Origin: Leucobacter viscericola
Lineage (GTDB): Bacteria > Actinomycetota > Actinomycetes > Actinomycetales > Microbacteriaceae
Assembly (NCBI RefSeq): GCF_011299575.1
Contig: NZ_CP049863.1
Coordinates: 1,116,001-1,180,000 of the forward strand
Length of the DNA: 64,000 nt
Direction: 5' to 3'
Shown here: positions 45,949-55,326 of the stretch, piece after piece
How positions within the stretch are numbered: position 1 is the stretch's first letter
How the letters are laid out: each line of letters starts with the position of its first letter
Made by a program: the position numbers and the translations under genes
The notes under the pieces: generated by a model
Database searches by the model: none
The model's input: the letters and a program-made list of their open reading frames with translations, nothing else
Told to the model about the DNA's origin: nothing

Positions 45949-47255
45949 GCCTGGCCCTCGAGACGCAGCATGCTGGTCACACCTACAACAAAGCTGCTTG
46001 CGCGCAGCGCTTCAACGGTGGCAGCGAGGTCAGCCTCGCGTGCGACGTGCGTGCCGATCACCAGGGTTGCCTGGCCAGCGGCGTCTTCGGCGACGGACTG
46101 GGTCACGCTCGCCGCGGAGACGCCGTGCTCGGCCAAGATGCCGGCGATTGCCGCGAGCACACCCGGCTGATCCTGAACATCAAGCATGATCTGGTAGGCG
46201 GTACTCACCTCGCCAACCGGAAGGATCGGCAGTTCGGCGTGCAGCGATCCGGGCAGCCCTGGGCCACCAATCACGTGGCGTCGCGCGGCTGAAACCAGAT
46301 CGCCCATCACGGCCGATGCGGTCTCGGCGCCACCGGCGCCGGCACCGTAGAACATCAGCTCTCCAGCGGCCTCGGCCTCAACGAACACCGCGTTTTTGCC
46401 GCCGTGCACGGCAGCGAGCGGGTGATCGCGGTTGATCAGCGCCGGGTAGACCCGAGCGGAGACTCCGTCGGTGCCGTCAGCGGAGGTGATGCGCTCGGCG
46501 ATCGCGAGCAGCTTGATCACGTAGCCCGCCTGCTTTGCGGTCTCGATCTGCGCCAGGGTGATGTCGGCGATGCCCTCGCGGTACACGGCCTCAACAGGAA
46601 CCTCGGTGTGGAACGCGATGCTCGCGAGGATCGTCGCCTTCTGCGCAGCGTCGTAGCCCTCGACGTCGAGGGTGGGATCCGCCTCGAGGTAACCGAGCTC
46701 AGCAGCCACCCGCATCGCGTCTTCGGCGCTGTCACCGAAGCGATCCATGCGGTCGAGAATGTAGTTGGTGGAGCCGTTGACGATGCCGAGCAGCCGGGTG
46801 ATGTGGTCACCAGCGAGGCTCTCGCGCAGTGGGCGCAGGATCGGGATCGCTGCGGCGACCGCGGCCTCGTAGGAGAGCTGGGCACCGACCTGCTCTGCGG
46901 CGTCCGCGAGTTCGCGGCCGTGCGCGGCAAGCAGCGCCTTGTTCGCCGTGACCACATCGGCACCGCCCTGCAGCGCCTCAAGGATCAGCGTCTTGGCGGG
47001 CTCAATGCCGCCCATCAGCTCGATCACGATGTCGGCGCTCTGCACGAGCCTCTCAGCGTCGGTTGTGAAGAGCTCCCGCGGCAGGTCCACGTCACGCGGA
47101 GAATCGATATTGCGCACCGCGATTCCGGCGAGCGTCAGCCGAGCCCCGGCACGAGCGGCAAGCTCATCACCGTGCTCTAGGATCAGCCTGGCTACCTGGG
47201 CTCCGACCGAGCCACAGCCCAGCAGTGCCACGCGAAGATCGCGGTATCCGTTCAA
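45945..47255 (-). CDS. hom: Homoserine dehydrogenase
   Basis: A 436-residue enzyme reducing aspartate semialdehyde to homoserine. N-terminal Rossmann LLGCGSVGAQVARLI, the VVTANKALLAAHG and GIVNGSTNYIL motifs, GYLEADPTLDVEGYDAAQKATILASIAF, and a C-terminal ACT domain (AYQIMLDVQDQPGVLAAIAGILAEHGVS) that should give threonine feedback control. Start is an unusual TTG at 47255 with GGAG 8 bp upstream. Follows lysA; diaminopimelate/lysine and threonine branches are thus co-located. Confidence 0.94.
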   Translation of the reverse strand: MNGYRDLRVALLGCGSVGAQVARLILEHGDELAARAGARLTLAGIAVRNIDSPRDVDLPRELFTTDAERLVQSADIVIELMGGIEPAKTLILEALQGGADVVTANKALLAAHGRELADAAEQVGAQLSYEAAVAAAIPILRPLRESLAGDHITRLLGIVNGSTNYILDRMDRFGDSAEDAMRVAAELGYLEADPTLDVEGYDAAQKATILASIAFHTEVPVEAVYREGIADITLAQIETAKQAGYVIKLLAIAERITSADGTDGVSARVYPALINRDHPLAAVHGGKNAVFVEAEAAGELMFYGAGAGGAETASAVMGDLVSAARRHVIGGPGLPGSLHAELPILPVGEVSTAYQIMLDVQDQPGVLAAIAGILAEHGVSAASVTQSVAEDAAGQATLVIGTHVAREADLAATVEALRASSFVVGVTSMLRLEGQA

Positions 47256-47334
47256 TTCGTTTCTCCGTTCTTCACCAGCATCTGAACTCAGACGCTCCGT
47301 GCAAGTAAATCGTCTTCGGTCTCGCCGCGCACGA

Positions 47335-48702
47335 TCACGCGGGCTTCGCCGTCACGCAGTGCAACAACCGGGGGCGAGGCACGTAGTTGTAGTTGCTCGC
47401 GAGTGACCAGCAGTAGGCGCCGGTCGCGGCAACCGCGAGGACGTCTCCGGGCTGCACATCACCGGGAAGCACATCACGCTGCACCACAACATCGCCGGAC
47501 TCGCAGTGCTTTCCGACAACCCGCACGAGCGCGGGAGCGGCGTCGCTGACCCGGTTCGCGATGCGCACCTGGTAGTCGGCACCGTAGAGAGCGGGGCGGG
47601 CGTTGTCGCTCATGCCGCCGTCGACACTCACGTACAGTCGTTGCTCGTAACCCGCGTCGGCGGGATCTTGTTCGGCGTCGCTGCCGGCAAGCTGCACCGG
47701 CTTTGTCGTGCCGACCGTGTAGAGCGTGACGCCAGCCTGGCCGATGACGGCGCGGCCCGGCTCAAACGCGAGCTTCGGCAGAGCAATACCGAGATCCTGC
47801 GCGCTCTGCGCCACGATGTCAGCGAGCTCGCGCGCGATCACGGCTACCTCGGGGGCGTTGTCTGCTTCGTCGCTGGTGTAGGCGATGCCAAAGCCGCCAC
47901 CCAGGTTGAGTTCGGGGATCGGGCGGCCCGCAATCTCGGCGAGTTCGCCGTAGACGCTGAGCAGGCGACGGGCGGATTCTCTGAACCCCTCCGTCGCGAA
48001 AATCTGGGAGCCGATGTGGCAGTGCAGGCCAACAAAGTCGAGGCTGCTGTGGTTCAGGATCGCACTCACCAGACGCGGGGCTTCGGCGAGCGGCTGACCA
48101 AACTTCTGGTCCTCGTGAGAGGTCGCGAGGAACGCGTGGGTTGACGCGTGCACACCGCTGTTCACACGCAGGCGGACTCGCTGCACACGGCCAGCCGCGG
48201 CAGCTGCCTCTGCAACGCGCTCGGTCTCGATCTCGCTGTCGATCACAATCGTGCCGACGCCGGCGTTGACAGCGCGCACGATCTCGTCGACCGACTTGTT
48301 GTTGCCGTGGAAGCCGATCCTCGCGGGATCAACCCCCGCTTTGAGCGCAACTGCGAGTTCGCCGCCGCTCGCAACGTCGATGGCGAGGCCTTCCTCAGCC
48401 ATCCAGCGGGCAACCTCAACGCACAAGAATGCCTTGCTGGCGTAGTAGACAGTGGCCTCGGTGCCGACACGACGGGCCTCGGACTGCAACGCCTCACGAA
48501 TTTCGCGAGCACGAGCGCGGGCGGCGTCTTCGTCGACCACATAGAGCGGCGAGCCAAACTGCTGGGTCAGCTCGGTTGCGCGGATGCCACCGAGCTTCAG
48601 CTGCTGGCACTCACGGCCACGACGCGCGGTCGGCGGGAATACGCGCGGGTCAATGGCGTTGGGGTCAGTCACAAGCTGGACCGGATTCGCTTCAAGAGTC
48701 AT
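47335..48702 (-). CDS. lysA: Diaminopimelate decarboxylase, C-terminus frameshifted
   Basis: A PLP-dependent fold III decarboxylase, last step of lysine synthesis. The PLP lysine is in YYASKAFLC near residue 80, the GGGFG phosphate loop near 270, and ATGAYCWSLASNYNYVPRP near the end. As read, the frame shifts at five G (47370-47374) and stops at 47335; one more G gives RPPVVALRDGEARVIVRGETEDDLLARSV and a stop at 47288, the normal C-terminus. ATG 48702 chosen, with AAGGAAA upstream; an in-frame ATG at 48732 is possible. argS, the usual upstream neighbour, is missing. Confidence 0.9.
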   Translation of the reverse strand: MTLEANPVQLVTDPNAIDPRVFPPTARRGRECQQLKLGGIRATELTQQFGSPLYVVDEDAARARAREIREALQSEARRVGTEATVYYASKAFLCVEVARWMAEEGLAIDVASGGELAVALKAGVDPARIGFHGNNKSVDEIVRAVNAGVGTIVIDSEIETERVAEAAAAAGRVQRVRLRVNSGVHASTHAFLATSHEDQKFGQPLAEAPRLVSAILNHSSLDFVGLHCHIGSQIFATEGFRESARRLLSVYGELAEIAGRPIPELNLGGGFGIAYTSDEADNAPEVAVIARELADIVAQSAQDLGIALPKLAFEPGRAVIGQAGVTLYTVGTTKPVQLAGSDAEQDPADAGYEQRLYVSVDGGMSDNARPALYGADYQVRIANRVSDAAPALVRVVGKHCESGDVVVQRDVLPGDVQPGDVLAVAATGAYCWSLASNYNYVPRPRLLHCVTAKPA

Positions 48703-48904
48703 GAGTCTGAGTTTCCTTGGGTGGGTTCCCATAGTCTCGGCAAGGCAACGCGCCTGACGCACTGTTTGTGCGGCGCAGAAATTGGCGAGCGGACCCGGAT
48801 TGGCCCCTGAAGCCGTGCGGCAGCGGGGTTCACCCGCGGTCGAACGAAATAATTCTAGTGGATGCCGCGCCCGGAGCTGGGAATATGAATCGGTGTGGGT
48901 ATGG
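48703..48904 (-). promoter_or_regulatory. Leader and candidate promoter of lysA-hom-thrB
   Basis: A 202-bp gap between the dadA-like gene and lysA, both on the minus strand. On the minus strand TAGAAT (48852-48857) is a good -10 candidate, giving a leader of about 145 nt before lysA; no convincing -35. I see no recognisable riboswitch or leader peptide. Confidence 0.35.
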
Positions 48905-50170
48905 CTAGCGGTTAATGGCGAACGGACGCAGGTCGAGTGGCTTGCCCGCGACAACCGGTTCTCGGCCTGCGACGAGGTCAGCGAGCACCTCTCCCGTGAC
49001 AGGTCCGAGCGAGAGGCCGTGCATGTTGTGTCCGGCGGCCACCAGCACCTCGTGGCGGTTGGGGATCGCGCCAAGCAGCGGCATCCCGTCGGCGGTCATT
49101 GGGCGAGCACCGACCCACTCCTCCGTGCGGTTCTGCCAATCGGCACCGGAGATAACACCCGAGGCCGCCCGGGTGAGCACCTCAAGTTTTTGGCGGTTCA
49201 GGTGTTCGGGGTGGCTGCCGAACTCCATCATGCCGACGATGCGCAGGCGACCGTGCATCGGAATCGCAACGCAGTGGCGATCCATTGAGTGCACGAGCGT
49301 GTTTGGCATCTGCTCAACCGGAACCGTGAAGCTGTAGCCCTTGCCCGAAACCACCGGGGCCGAGCGCACGCGTGATTTGCGCAGGATCGGGGTCGTCCAG
49401 GCGCCCGCAGCGAGCACAAGCTTGTCTCCGCGGATGGTTGTTTTGCTGCCGTCAAAGGCCCGGCACACAACACTGGCACCATCACCGAGTCGCTCGGCAG
49501 TGAGCCCCTCACGAATCTCAGCGCCGTTGGTTTTGAGGTGCGCGATGAGGCTCTCAACAAACGTGATCGGATCGAGCGAGAACTCGCCCGGCAGCATGAA
49601 TCCGGCAGCAACGCCTGATGCGAGCGCGGGTTCTTGATCCGCGAGTTGTGTGCCGCGAAGAATCGCGCCGGGCGCCTCGCCCCAGCCTTTTTCTGCGCGA
49701 CGACGGTAGGAGGCGTGCGCCGCCTGCAGCTCTGCCTCGACCGAGCTGGTCATGAGGTAGCCGTCACCACCGCCAGAAACGTCGATCCCGTCCGCGGCCA
49801 TGCGCTGCAGTGAAGGGAGAATTTCGCCCGAGAACTGGGCGAGCGCGGCGGCACCCCTCGCCGATCGGGTGGCGCCGGAGGCACGAAGGAACCCCAGACC
49901 GAAGAGCGCTAGGCGCGGCAGTTGCAGGGGCTCAATAGAGAGATACGAGGTGCGAGTAAACACCCCACGGATGATGTCTTTTGCGGTGTGGGGTGAGGCG
50001 AGCGGCCCCACCTGCTGCGGTGTGAGTTCACCGGCGTTGCCCTTCGCGGCGCCACTGCCGAGCCTGTCCCTATCAATGATGGTGACGCGGTGCCCGTCCC
50101 TCAGCAGGGCATACGCAGTGCTCAGACCGATGAGCCCTCCGCCAACCACAACTACGTGTTGAGTCTTCAT
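48905..50170 (-). CDS. FAD-dependent D-amino-acid dehydrogenase (DadA-like)
   Basis: A 421-residue DAO-family flavoprotein. The FAD-binding VVVVGGGLIGLSTAYALLRDGHRVTIIDRD is at residues 6-35, with AAKGNAGELTPQQVGPLASP after it (DadA-like), LVLAAGAWTTPILR near 262, and the C-terminal GARPMTADGMPLLGAIPNRHEVLVAAGHNMHGLSLGPVTGEVLADLV. Such enzymes deaminate D-amino acids to keto acids and pass electrons to the respiratory chain. The ATG overlaps the preceding serine hydrolase stop. It is the last of seven coupled genes and fits a D-amino-acid salvage role. Confidence 0.87.
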   Translation of the reverse strand: MKTQHVVVVGGGLIGLSTAYALLRDGHRVTIIDRDRLGSGAAKGNAGELTPQQVGPLASPHTAKDIIRGVFTRTSYLSIEPLQLPRLALFGLGFLRASGATRSARGAAALAQFSGEILPSLQRMAADGIDVSGGGDGYLMTSSVEAELQAAHASYRRRAEKGWGEAPGAILRGTQLADQEPALASGVAAGFMLPGEFSLDPITFVESLIAHLKTNGAEIREGLTAERLGDGASVVCRAFDGSKTTIRGDKLVLAAGAWTTPILRKSRVRSAPVVSGKGYSFTVPVEQMPNTLVHSMDRHCVAIPMHGRLRIVGMMEFGSHPEHLNRQKLEVLTRAASGVISGADWQNRTEEWVGARPMTADGMPLLGAIPNRHEVLVAAGHNMHGLSLGPVTGEVLADLVAGREPVVAGKPLDLRPFAINR

Positions 50171-51654
50171 ATCGTTGCATTCTCCTTCGGGAGTGGTTGG
50201 CTTTGGGCAGCGACGGTGAGCGTTTGCACGAGTGGGTTACTCAGGCCAACGAGTCGGATGAAGCACTCAAGATTGCCGCGCTCACACGCGATGACCCAGC
50301 GCAGTTCAGCGGGCATCGCCGAGCTTCGCGCTCTCGCGCTGAGTTCGTTCTGCGCCGGCAAGACCGCACCGAGCTGTTCGAGAGCCTCGCTCAGCTGCCG
50401 CTCGCGCACCTCAGGGGGCAGGTCTCGCATCACGTTCTCGGCGAAGACTTCGCCGACCTCGGAGAACGACGACCCCGCCTGCAGTGCGCGGTCAATGCGT
50501 GCGGCGGCCTCGAGTGTGGCCGCCCAGGGTTGCACGGTGTCGGCGGGTGCGTCCGCGCTCGTGAGCGTCTCAGTGAGCGCACGAGTGGCGAGGCCCCAGG
50601 CTTCGAAACGATCCGAGTTGCCAAACGCCACCACTCCGAGACCAGTTGCGAGATGCCACCGCATGTGCGAGGAAAAACCCGGTAGACCGCCGGAGTGCTG
50701 CACGATTCGCCCAAAGCGCCGGTCGTGCTCAATAACGAGCCCCATGCCGTAACCGACTGCCTCGAGCTGGCGATCCGGCCGATCCTCGCCGTCAGGAATG
50801 ACCGTTGCGATGCGCTGCATCTCGCGGCGGCTGCGCGCAGAAAGCACCTCGGTGTGCTGCGGCCGATCGGTGAACGCTGACGCCACAAAAGCCGCCCACC
50901 GAGCAACGTCGTCGACAGTGCTGAAGAGCCCACCGATGCAGGCAAGGGCCCCCGATCCGACAAACGGCTCCTCTATATAGGTCTCGCCGTCATCGAAGTT
51001 GCGAAATCCCGCGGCAACCGATGTGCCGTCCACGTAAGCCTCGACGTCATATCTCGTGTTGGAAAGCCCCAGCGGCTCGAGAAACCGCGACTCTACAAAC
51101 TGTTCAAGCGTCTGGCCACTCACCGTTTCGATCGCCCGCGCGACAAAAGACATTCCAAGGTTGGAATACTGATACTTCTCCCCTGGCTCCGCCGTCAGCA
51201 GCAGTCCTTCGGCGGCGAGCGCAGCGATGTCTTCCCGACGCGCGCCGAGCATACGGTCGCCCCAGGCATTGTCTTCGGCAAGCCCCGAGCAGTTGGTGAT
51301 GAGCTGCCTAAGCGAAACCGATTCCTCGTTTCCGTTCAGCACACATCGGATTCCCGGGACGTAATCGGTCACGGCGCGATCGAGATCCAACGCCCCCTCA
51401 TCACGAAGCGCGAGCAGCGCCGCGGCGAGAAAACTCTTCGACATCGAGGCGATTCGAAAAACCGTGTCGCGCGAGGTTGGCACACCGTCGTTTCGTGGTG
51501 ATCCCGAAGCCTTCCAGGCGATGACGCCGCTCTCGTCGAACACGGCGGCGAGCGCAGCTGGAGAAGAACGCAGATTGTGCGCTTCGAAGGCCGCAAGAAG
51601 AGCAGACTCGGCCAGCTGAGGGGCAATCGTTCGATCGAGCTGGGTCGCCGTCAC
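50167..51654 (-). CDS. Serine hydrolase, beta-lactamase/PBP class C (S12) family
   Basis: A 495-residue penicillin-recognising hydrolase without a signal peptide. SxxK reads SMSK near residue 71, YxN is YSNLG near 162, and HSGG near 320 stands for the third motif. About 130 extra residues after the catalytic domain are not typical for simple esterases and recall D-aminopeptidases or D-amino-acid amidases. GTG at 51654 overlaps the GATase stop. Substrate probably a peptide or amide with a D-residue, from context. Confidence 0.83.
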   Translation of the reverse strand: MTATQLDRTIAPQLAESALLAAFEAHNLRSSPAALAAVFDESGVIAWKASGSPRNDGVPTSRDTVFRIASMSKSFLAAALLALRDEGALDLDRAVTDYVPGIRCVLNGNEESVSLRQLITNCSGLAEDNAWGDRMLGARREDIAALAAEGLLLTAEPGEKYQYSNLGMSFVARAIETVSGQTLEQFVESRFLEPLGLSNTRYDVEAYVDGTSVAAGFRNFDDGETYIEEPFVGSGALACIGGLFSTVDDVARWAAFVASAFTDRPQHTEVLSARSRREMQRIATVIPDGEDRPDRQLEAVGYGMGLVIEHDRRFGRIVQHSGGLPGFSSHMRWHLATGLGVVAFGNSDRFEAWGLATRALTETLTSADAPADTVQPWAATLEAAARIDRALQAGSSFSEVGEVFAENVMRDLPPEVRERQLSEALEQLGAVLPAQNELSARARSSAMPAELRWVIACERGNLECFIRLVGLSNPLVQTLTVAAQSQPLPKENATI

Positions 51655-52379
51655 GCTTGGCTCCGAGCCCACTCGTGTACCTCGCGAGCAAACGCGTCGA
51701 TCATCTCGCGGCTGGCAGCGGTGTTGGCGGCGTCGTTTGCCTGTGCGAGCGCGGCGAGCTGGGCGGGATCGTAGCCCTCCTCGCTCAGTGCTGCGTCGTC
51801 CCAGTTCGCGAGATCCGCCGCGGCAGCCTCCGGGTGGTACTGCACCCCTCGCACGTGCTCGCCAATAACAAACGCCTGGTTCTCGATGGCGTCGCTCGAG
51901 GCCAGCAGGGTCGCGGTCTCGGGCAGACGCGTGATCATGTCTTGGTGATTCTCGATCATCGGCGCGCCACTGCCAAGCGAGCGGAGCAGCGGATCACTCG
52001 CGCCCGCAGCGTTTGTGTAGATCATGGTGCTGCCGCGCTCCTTTGGCCCGAAGTTGGCGCGCACTTCTCCCCCGGCTACGTCGGCGATCACCTGCGCGCC
52101 CAGGCAAATGCCGAGGGTTGGCAGATCCCGAGCGATAGCCTCGTCAACCAGTTTTCGCTCGGTGTGCAACCACGGCGCCTGTTCGTAGTCGTCGGGCATG
52201 AGGCCACCACCAAGAAGCACGAGGCCGTGCACACCGCTGAGGGTTTCAGAGAGCCCGTCTTTGCCCACCTCCGTGACAATCTCGATGCCGGCTTCCGTCA
52301 ACCAGGTAGCGAGGCGCCGCGGCCCCGATCCCGGAGAGTTCACTACAACGAGCACTCGGGGTGCAGTTACCACGGTCAT
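51651..52379 (-). CDS. Class I glutamine amidotransferase-like protein
   Basis: A 242-residue GATase1 domain protein. The nucleophile elbow is LGICLGAQVIAD (Cys at about 93) and the catalytic His-Glu pair is in GVQYHPEA near 180. It resembles stand-alone GMP-synthase-like amidotransferases and gamma-glutamyl hydrolases. Overlaps both neighbours by 4 bp. In this operon a gamma-glutamyl amide or peptide hydrolase is plausible; a synthetase partner is not visible. Confidence 0.8.
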   Translation of the reverse strand: MTVVTAPRVLVVVNSPGSGPRRLATWLTEAGIEIVTEVGKDGLSETLSGVHGLVLLGGGLMPDDYEQAPWLHTERKLVDEAIARDLPTLGICLGAQVIADVAGGEVRANFGPKERGSTMIYTNAAGASDPLLRSLGSGAPMIENHQDMITRLPETATLLASSDAIENQAFVIGEHVRGVQYHPEAAAADLANWDDAALSEEGYDPAQLAALAQANDAANTAASREMIDAFAREVHEWARSQA

Positions 52380-53470
52380 CCTTCTTTCAAAGTTGTTGTG
52401 TCGATCGCGGGCGCAATCACGAGAGGTTCAGGATCACCCGCGTTACCGGCAATGAAGTCTCGATAGTCGCCGTCAGAAGCTTCGAGGACCCGCAACACGT
52501 TGTCGCGGCCCAGCCCGAGAAGTTCGCTCTCGTTCCAGCCACGGCGTTCAAGCTCCGCAAAGAGTCGCGGGTACCCCGAAACGTCTTCGAGACCAACCGG
52601 CATCGCGTCGGTTCCGTCGTAATCGGCGCCGAGACCCACGGCGTGCACGCCAGCGACCTCACGCACGTGGTCAATGTGGTCGGCGAGATCAGAGATGCCG
52701 ACGGGCGGTGCGGCGCCCTCTTGGCCCGCCTCCACCCACAGTCGGCGTTCTTCAGAGAGGAACGAGGGAACAAAGGCAACCATCACGACTCCGTCGCGCT
52801 CACCAATGCTGGTCAACACGTCATCGGGAACGTTTCGATTGTGTTTGCACAGCGCCCAGGCCGCAGAGTGACTCACCATGACGGGGCGCTCGCTGACCTC
52901 AAGCGCGTCGCGCATGGTTGCGGGAGCAACGTGAGCAAGATCGACGAGCATGCCGATGCGGTTCATCTCGCGAACCACACCTCGCCCGAAATCCGTGAGG
53001 CCCTCGTGCTGAGCGGTATCGGTCGCGGAGTCCGCCCAGTCGATTGTGCGGGACCACGTGAGTGTGAGGTACCTCGCACCGAGACGAGCGTACTGGCGAA
53101 GCGTGGCGAGCGATCCACCAAGCTGCGCACCGCCTTCGACACCGATCAAAGACGCGATCCGTCGGCTTGACATCGCCTCCCGCGCCTCGGCAGCCGTGTT
53201 CACCAGCCGCAGCTGGTCGGGGTAGGCATTGACGAAGCGCTGCACGAAGTCGATCTGTTCGAGCGTCGCAACAACCTGCTCGGCGCCCTCAAGCACCGGA
53301 TCCACCCACACCGACCAGAACTGGCCCGCGACGTTGCCTGCGCGGAGGCGCGGCAGGTCGGTATGGAGTGTTGGTACCGCACCGTCAAGACCTGCGACCG
53401 CGTAATCGCGCGTCTCTCGGCAGGCCCAGGCGAGGTCGTTGTGGCCATCGATAACGGGATAGCGGGTCAT
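52376..53470 (-). CDS. Membrane-dipeptidase family (M19) metallopeptidase
   Basis: A 364-residue renal-dipeptidase-type enzyme with a TIM-barrel and two zinc ions. VIDGHNDLAW at the N-terminus (HxD ligands), VEGGAQLGG near 125, NRIGMLVDLAHVAP near 197, VMVSHSAA near 222 and GLGADYDGTD near 300 are the family motifs. M19 enzymes accept dipeptides with a D-residue at the C-terminus. No signal peptide, so cytosolic, where it would split imported L-D dipeptides. ATG 53470 overlaps the upstream gene stop. Confidence 0.9.
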   Translation of the reverse strand: MTRYPVIDGHNDLAWACRETRDYAVAGLDGAVPTLHTDLPRLRAGNVAGQFWSVWVDPVLEGAEQVVATLEQIDFVQRFVNAYPDQLRLVNTAAEAREAMSSRRIASLIGVEGGAQLGGSLATLRQYARLGARYLTLTWSRTIDWADSATDTAQHEGLTDFGRGVVREMNRIGMLVDLAHVAPATMRDALEVSERPVMVSHSAAWALCKHNRNVPDDVLTSIGERDGVVMVAFVPSFLSEERRLWVEAGQEGAAPPVGISDLADHIDHVREVAGVHAVGLGADYDGTDAMPVGLEDVSGYPRLFAELERRGWNESELLGLGRDNVLRVLEASDGDYRDFIAGNAGDPEPLVIAPAIDTTTLKEG

Positions 53471-54627
53471 GAGGCCACTCCGATCAGCAGTGCCGCGTTC
53501 TTTGTTTCGGCTGCATCCGCCGAGTCGAACACCCAGCCAGCGTTTTCGAGCATCCACTCGCTGTCAACGGTGAGGCCGATCCCTGGATTCGTTGGCACGG
53601 GCACAACCCCCTCGCTCGCTCGGATGGGAGGCTCCACGATGTCGCGAGCAAAATACTTGTCGGAACCAGACACGTCAGATGGAAACAGAAAGTTAGGCAG
53701 GGAGGAGATGGCGAGGTTGGCCGAGCGCCCGATCCCAAATTCGTGCATGCCTCCGCACCACACGGGTATCCCGGCGTTAGCGGTGACGTCGTGCGCCCGT
53801 CGCGCCTGGGTGAGCCCAGCCATACGCGACACTTTGATGTTCACAACGCGCCCCGCATCGAGCCGAAGCATCGTTTCAATATCTTCGATGGTCACAATCG
53901 ACTCATCAAGGCAGATTGGTGTCTCCACCCGCTGCTGCAGTTCCGCATGCGCAAGAAAGTCACGCATCGCAAAGGGCTGTTCAAACATGGTGAGACCAAA
54001 CGCATCAAGCGCTTGGAAGGTCTGGAATGATTGCTCCGTGCTCGGGTACGCCGCGTTTGCGTCAACGTGGAGATCAACATCGGGAAAAGCAGAACGCACG
54101 GCGGTGATGACATCGACGTCCCACCCGGGCGCGATCTTGAGCTTCACCCGACCGTATCCCGCGTCCAACTGCGCCTGAACCTGGGCGAGCAGTTCATCGA
54201 TCGTTTTTTCGATCCCGAGCGACACCCCGGCAACAACCTCGCTGCGTGTGCCCCCGAGCGCCTTCGACAGCGAAACACCGTCGCGCTTCGCAACGAGATC
54301 CCAGGCGGCCCCCGAAAAGCCCGCCTTCGCAAACTCGTGCCCGCGCACCTTCGACCAGGCGGCCTCGAGCTGCTCGGGGTGATCCCACTCGACTCCAAGA
54401 ACGAGGGGCACAAGGTAGCGCTCAGCGACAAACCAGGTAGTCTCGGTCGTTTCGGAACAGAAGAATGGATCGTTGGGAGAGGCGATCTCACCCCACCCGA
54501 TCGTTCCGTCGGCGTCACTGAACTCAACAAGAATGTGTTCGATGCCCGATTTCCGGTGGGAACTGGTCTCGAAGCTGTGCAGCAGCGGAATTCGGAGCTT
54601 CAGCAGCCGGACTCGTTCAATTCGCAT
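53467..54627 (-). CDS. Enolase-superfamily N-succinylamino acid racemase / o-succinylbenzoate synthase
   Basis: A 386-residue enolase-superfamily enzyme of the NSAR/OSBS group. The catalytic KxK is in RVKLKIAPGWDVD near residue 160, metal ligands in HVDANAAY near 186, FEQPF near 213 and CLDES near 238, and the second lysine in NIKVSRMAGL near 262; PVWCGGMHEFGIGRSANLAISSLPNF is close to actinobacterial N-acylamino acid racemases. With a GNAT gene two positions upstream and an M20 hydrolase divergent from it, N-succinylamino acid racemase is favoured; a menaquinone role (MenC) is less likely as no men genes are near. Confidence 0.87.
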   Translation of the reverse strand: MRIERVRLLKLRIPLLHSFETSSHRKSGIEHILVEFSDADGTIGWGEIASPNDPFFCSETTETTWFVAERYLVPLVLGVEWDHPEQLEAAWSKVRGHEFAKAGFSGAAWDLVAKRDGVSLSKALGGTRSEVVAGVSLGIEKTIDELLAQVQAQLDAGYGRVKLKIAPGWDVDVITAVRSAFPDVDLHVDANAAYPSTEQSFQTFQALDAFGLTMFEQPFAMRDFLAHAELQQRVETPICLDESIVTIEDIETMLRLDAGRVVNIKVSRMAGLTQARRAHDVTANAGIPVWCGGMHEFGIGRSANLAISSLPNFLFPSDVSGSDKYFARDIVEPPIRASEGVVPVPTNPGIGLTVDSEWMLENAGWVFDSADAAETKNAALLIGVAS

Positions 54628-55326
54628 TTATTTACCCTCCTGGTCGTCTTCGGGCAGGTACAGCGCGAGATCAGCTGCGTAGCGGTCACGATCAGCGAGT
54701 CGGCGGCGCGCACCCTTTGCGCTTGCCGTCGTGAGTGTGCTGAGCAGGTGGCAGACAGCTGCGACTGCGGTTGGCGAGTCGGCGTAGGATGCCGACTCGG
54801 TGTGCACGCGGATCAGTGCGCTCGCGAGACCTGCAAGCGGAGCGTCGTCGCTATCGGTGATCACCACAAGCTGCCCGCCTGCCTCGTGAAAGAGGCGGCC
54901 GAGACGCACGGTTTCTTTGCGATAGCGCCTCATTGAAAAGACCACGAGCACATCACTCGCGCGCACATCGGTCAGCACGGTGAGGGGGGTGAGGCCTCTA
55001 TTGTCAATCACAAACACGTTCGACAGCGTCGCCGACAGGTCAGCGTTGAGGAGCTGCGCGTACGCCGCACCCTTTCCCTCTCCGCCGATGTAGCGGCGTC
55101 GAGCCCCCAGTATGAGCGCGGCGGCTCGCGGCACTTCTCCGGTCGCCGCCAGTTCTTCAAGCGTGAGTTTGAGCGATCGCAGCTCGCTTTCGATGACCCG
55201 CGACTGAATATTCTCAGCCGAGAGATTCGCGCGAAACTGCTCCCCGAACCGATCCCCCGGGGAGCTGAGCGATCGGCCTACCTTGCCCGGGGCGGCTGCA
55301 CCTGCGCCGGGTGTTTTTTCAGTCAT
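54628..55326 (-). CDS. SIS-domain protein related to MurR/RpiR regulators but without HTH
   Basis: A 232-residue protein. From about residue 60 it matches the SIS sugar-phosphate-binding domain of RpiR-type regulators (ALILGARRRYIGGEGKGAAYAQLL, VLTDVRASDVLVVFSMRRYRKETVRLGRLFHEAGGQLVVITDS). The N-terminal 45 residues are too short and unlike the RpiR helix-turn-helix, so it may not bind DNA by itself. Overlaps the GNAT gene and abuts the racemase gene with no gap. It could sense a muramic-acid or other sugar phosphate. Confidence 0.75.
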   Translation of the reverse strand: MTEKTPGAGAAAPGKVGRSLSSPGDRFGEQFRANLSAENIQSRVIESELRSLKLTLEELAATGEVPRAAALILGARRRYIGGEGKGAAYAQLLNADLSATLSNVFVIDNRGLTPLTVLTDVRASDVLVVFSMRRYRKETVRLGRLFHEAGGQLVVITDSDDAPLAGLASALIRVHTESASYADSPTAVAAVCHLLSTLTTASAKGARRRLADRDRYAADLALYLPEDDQEGK

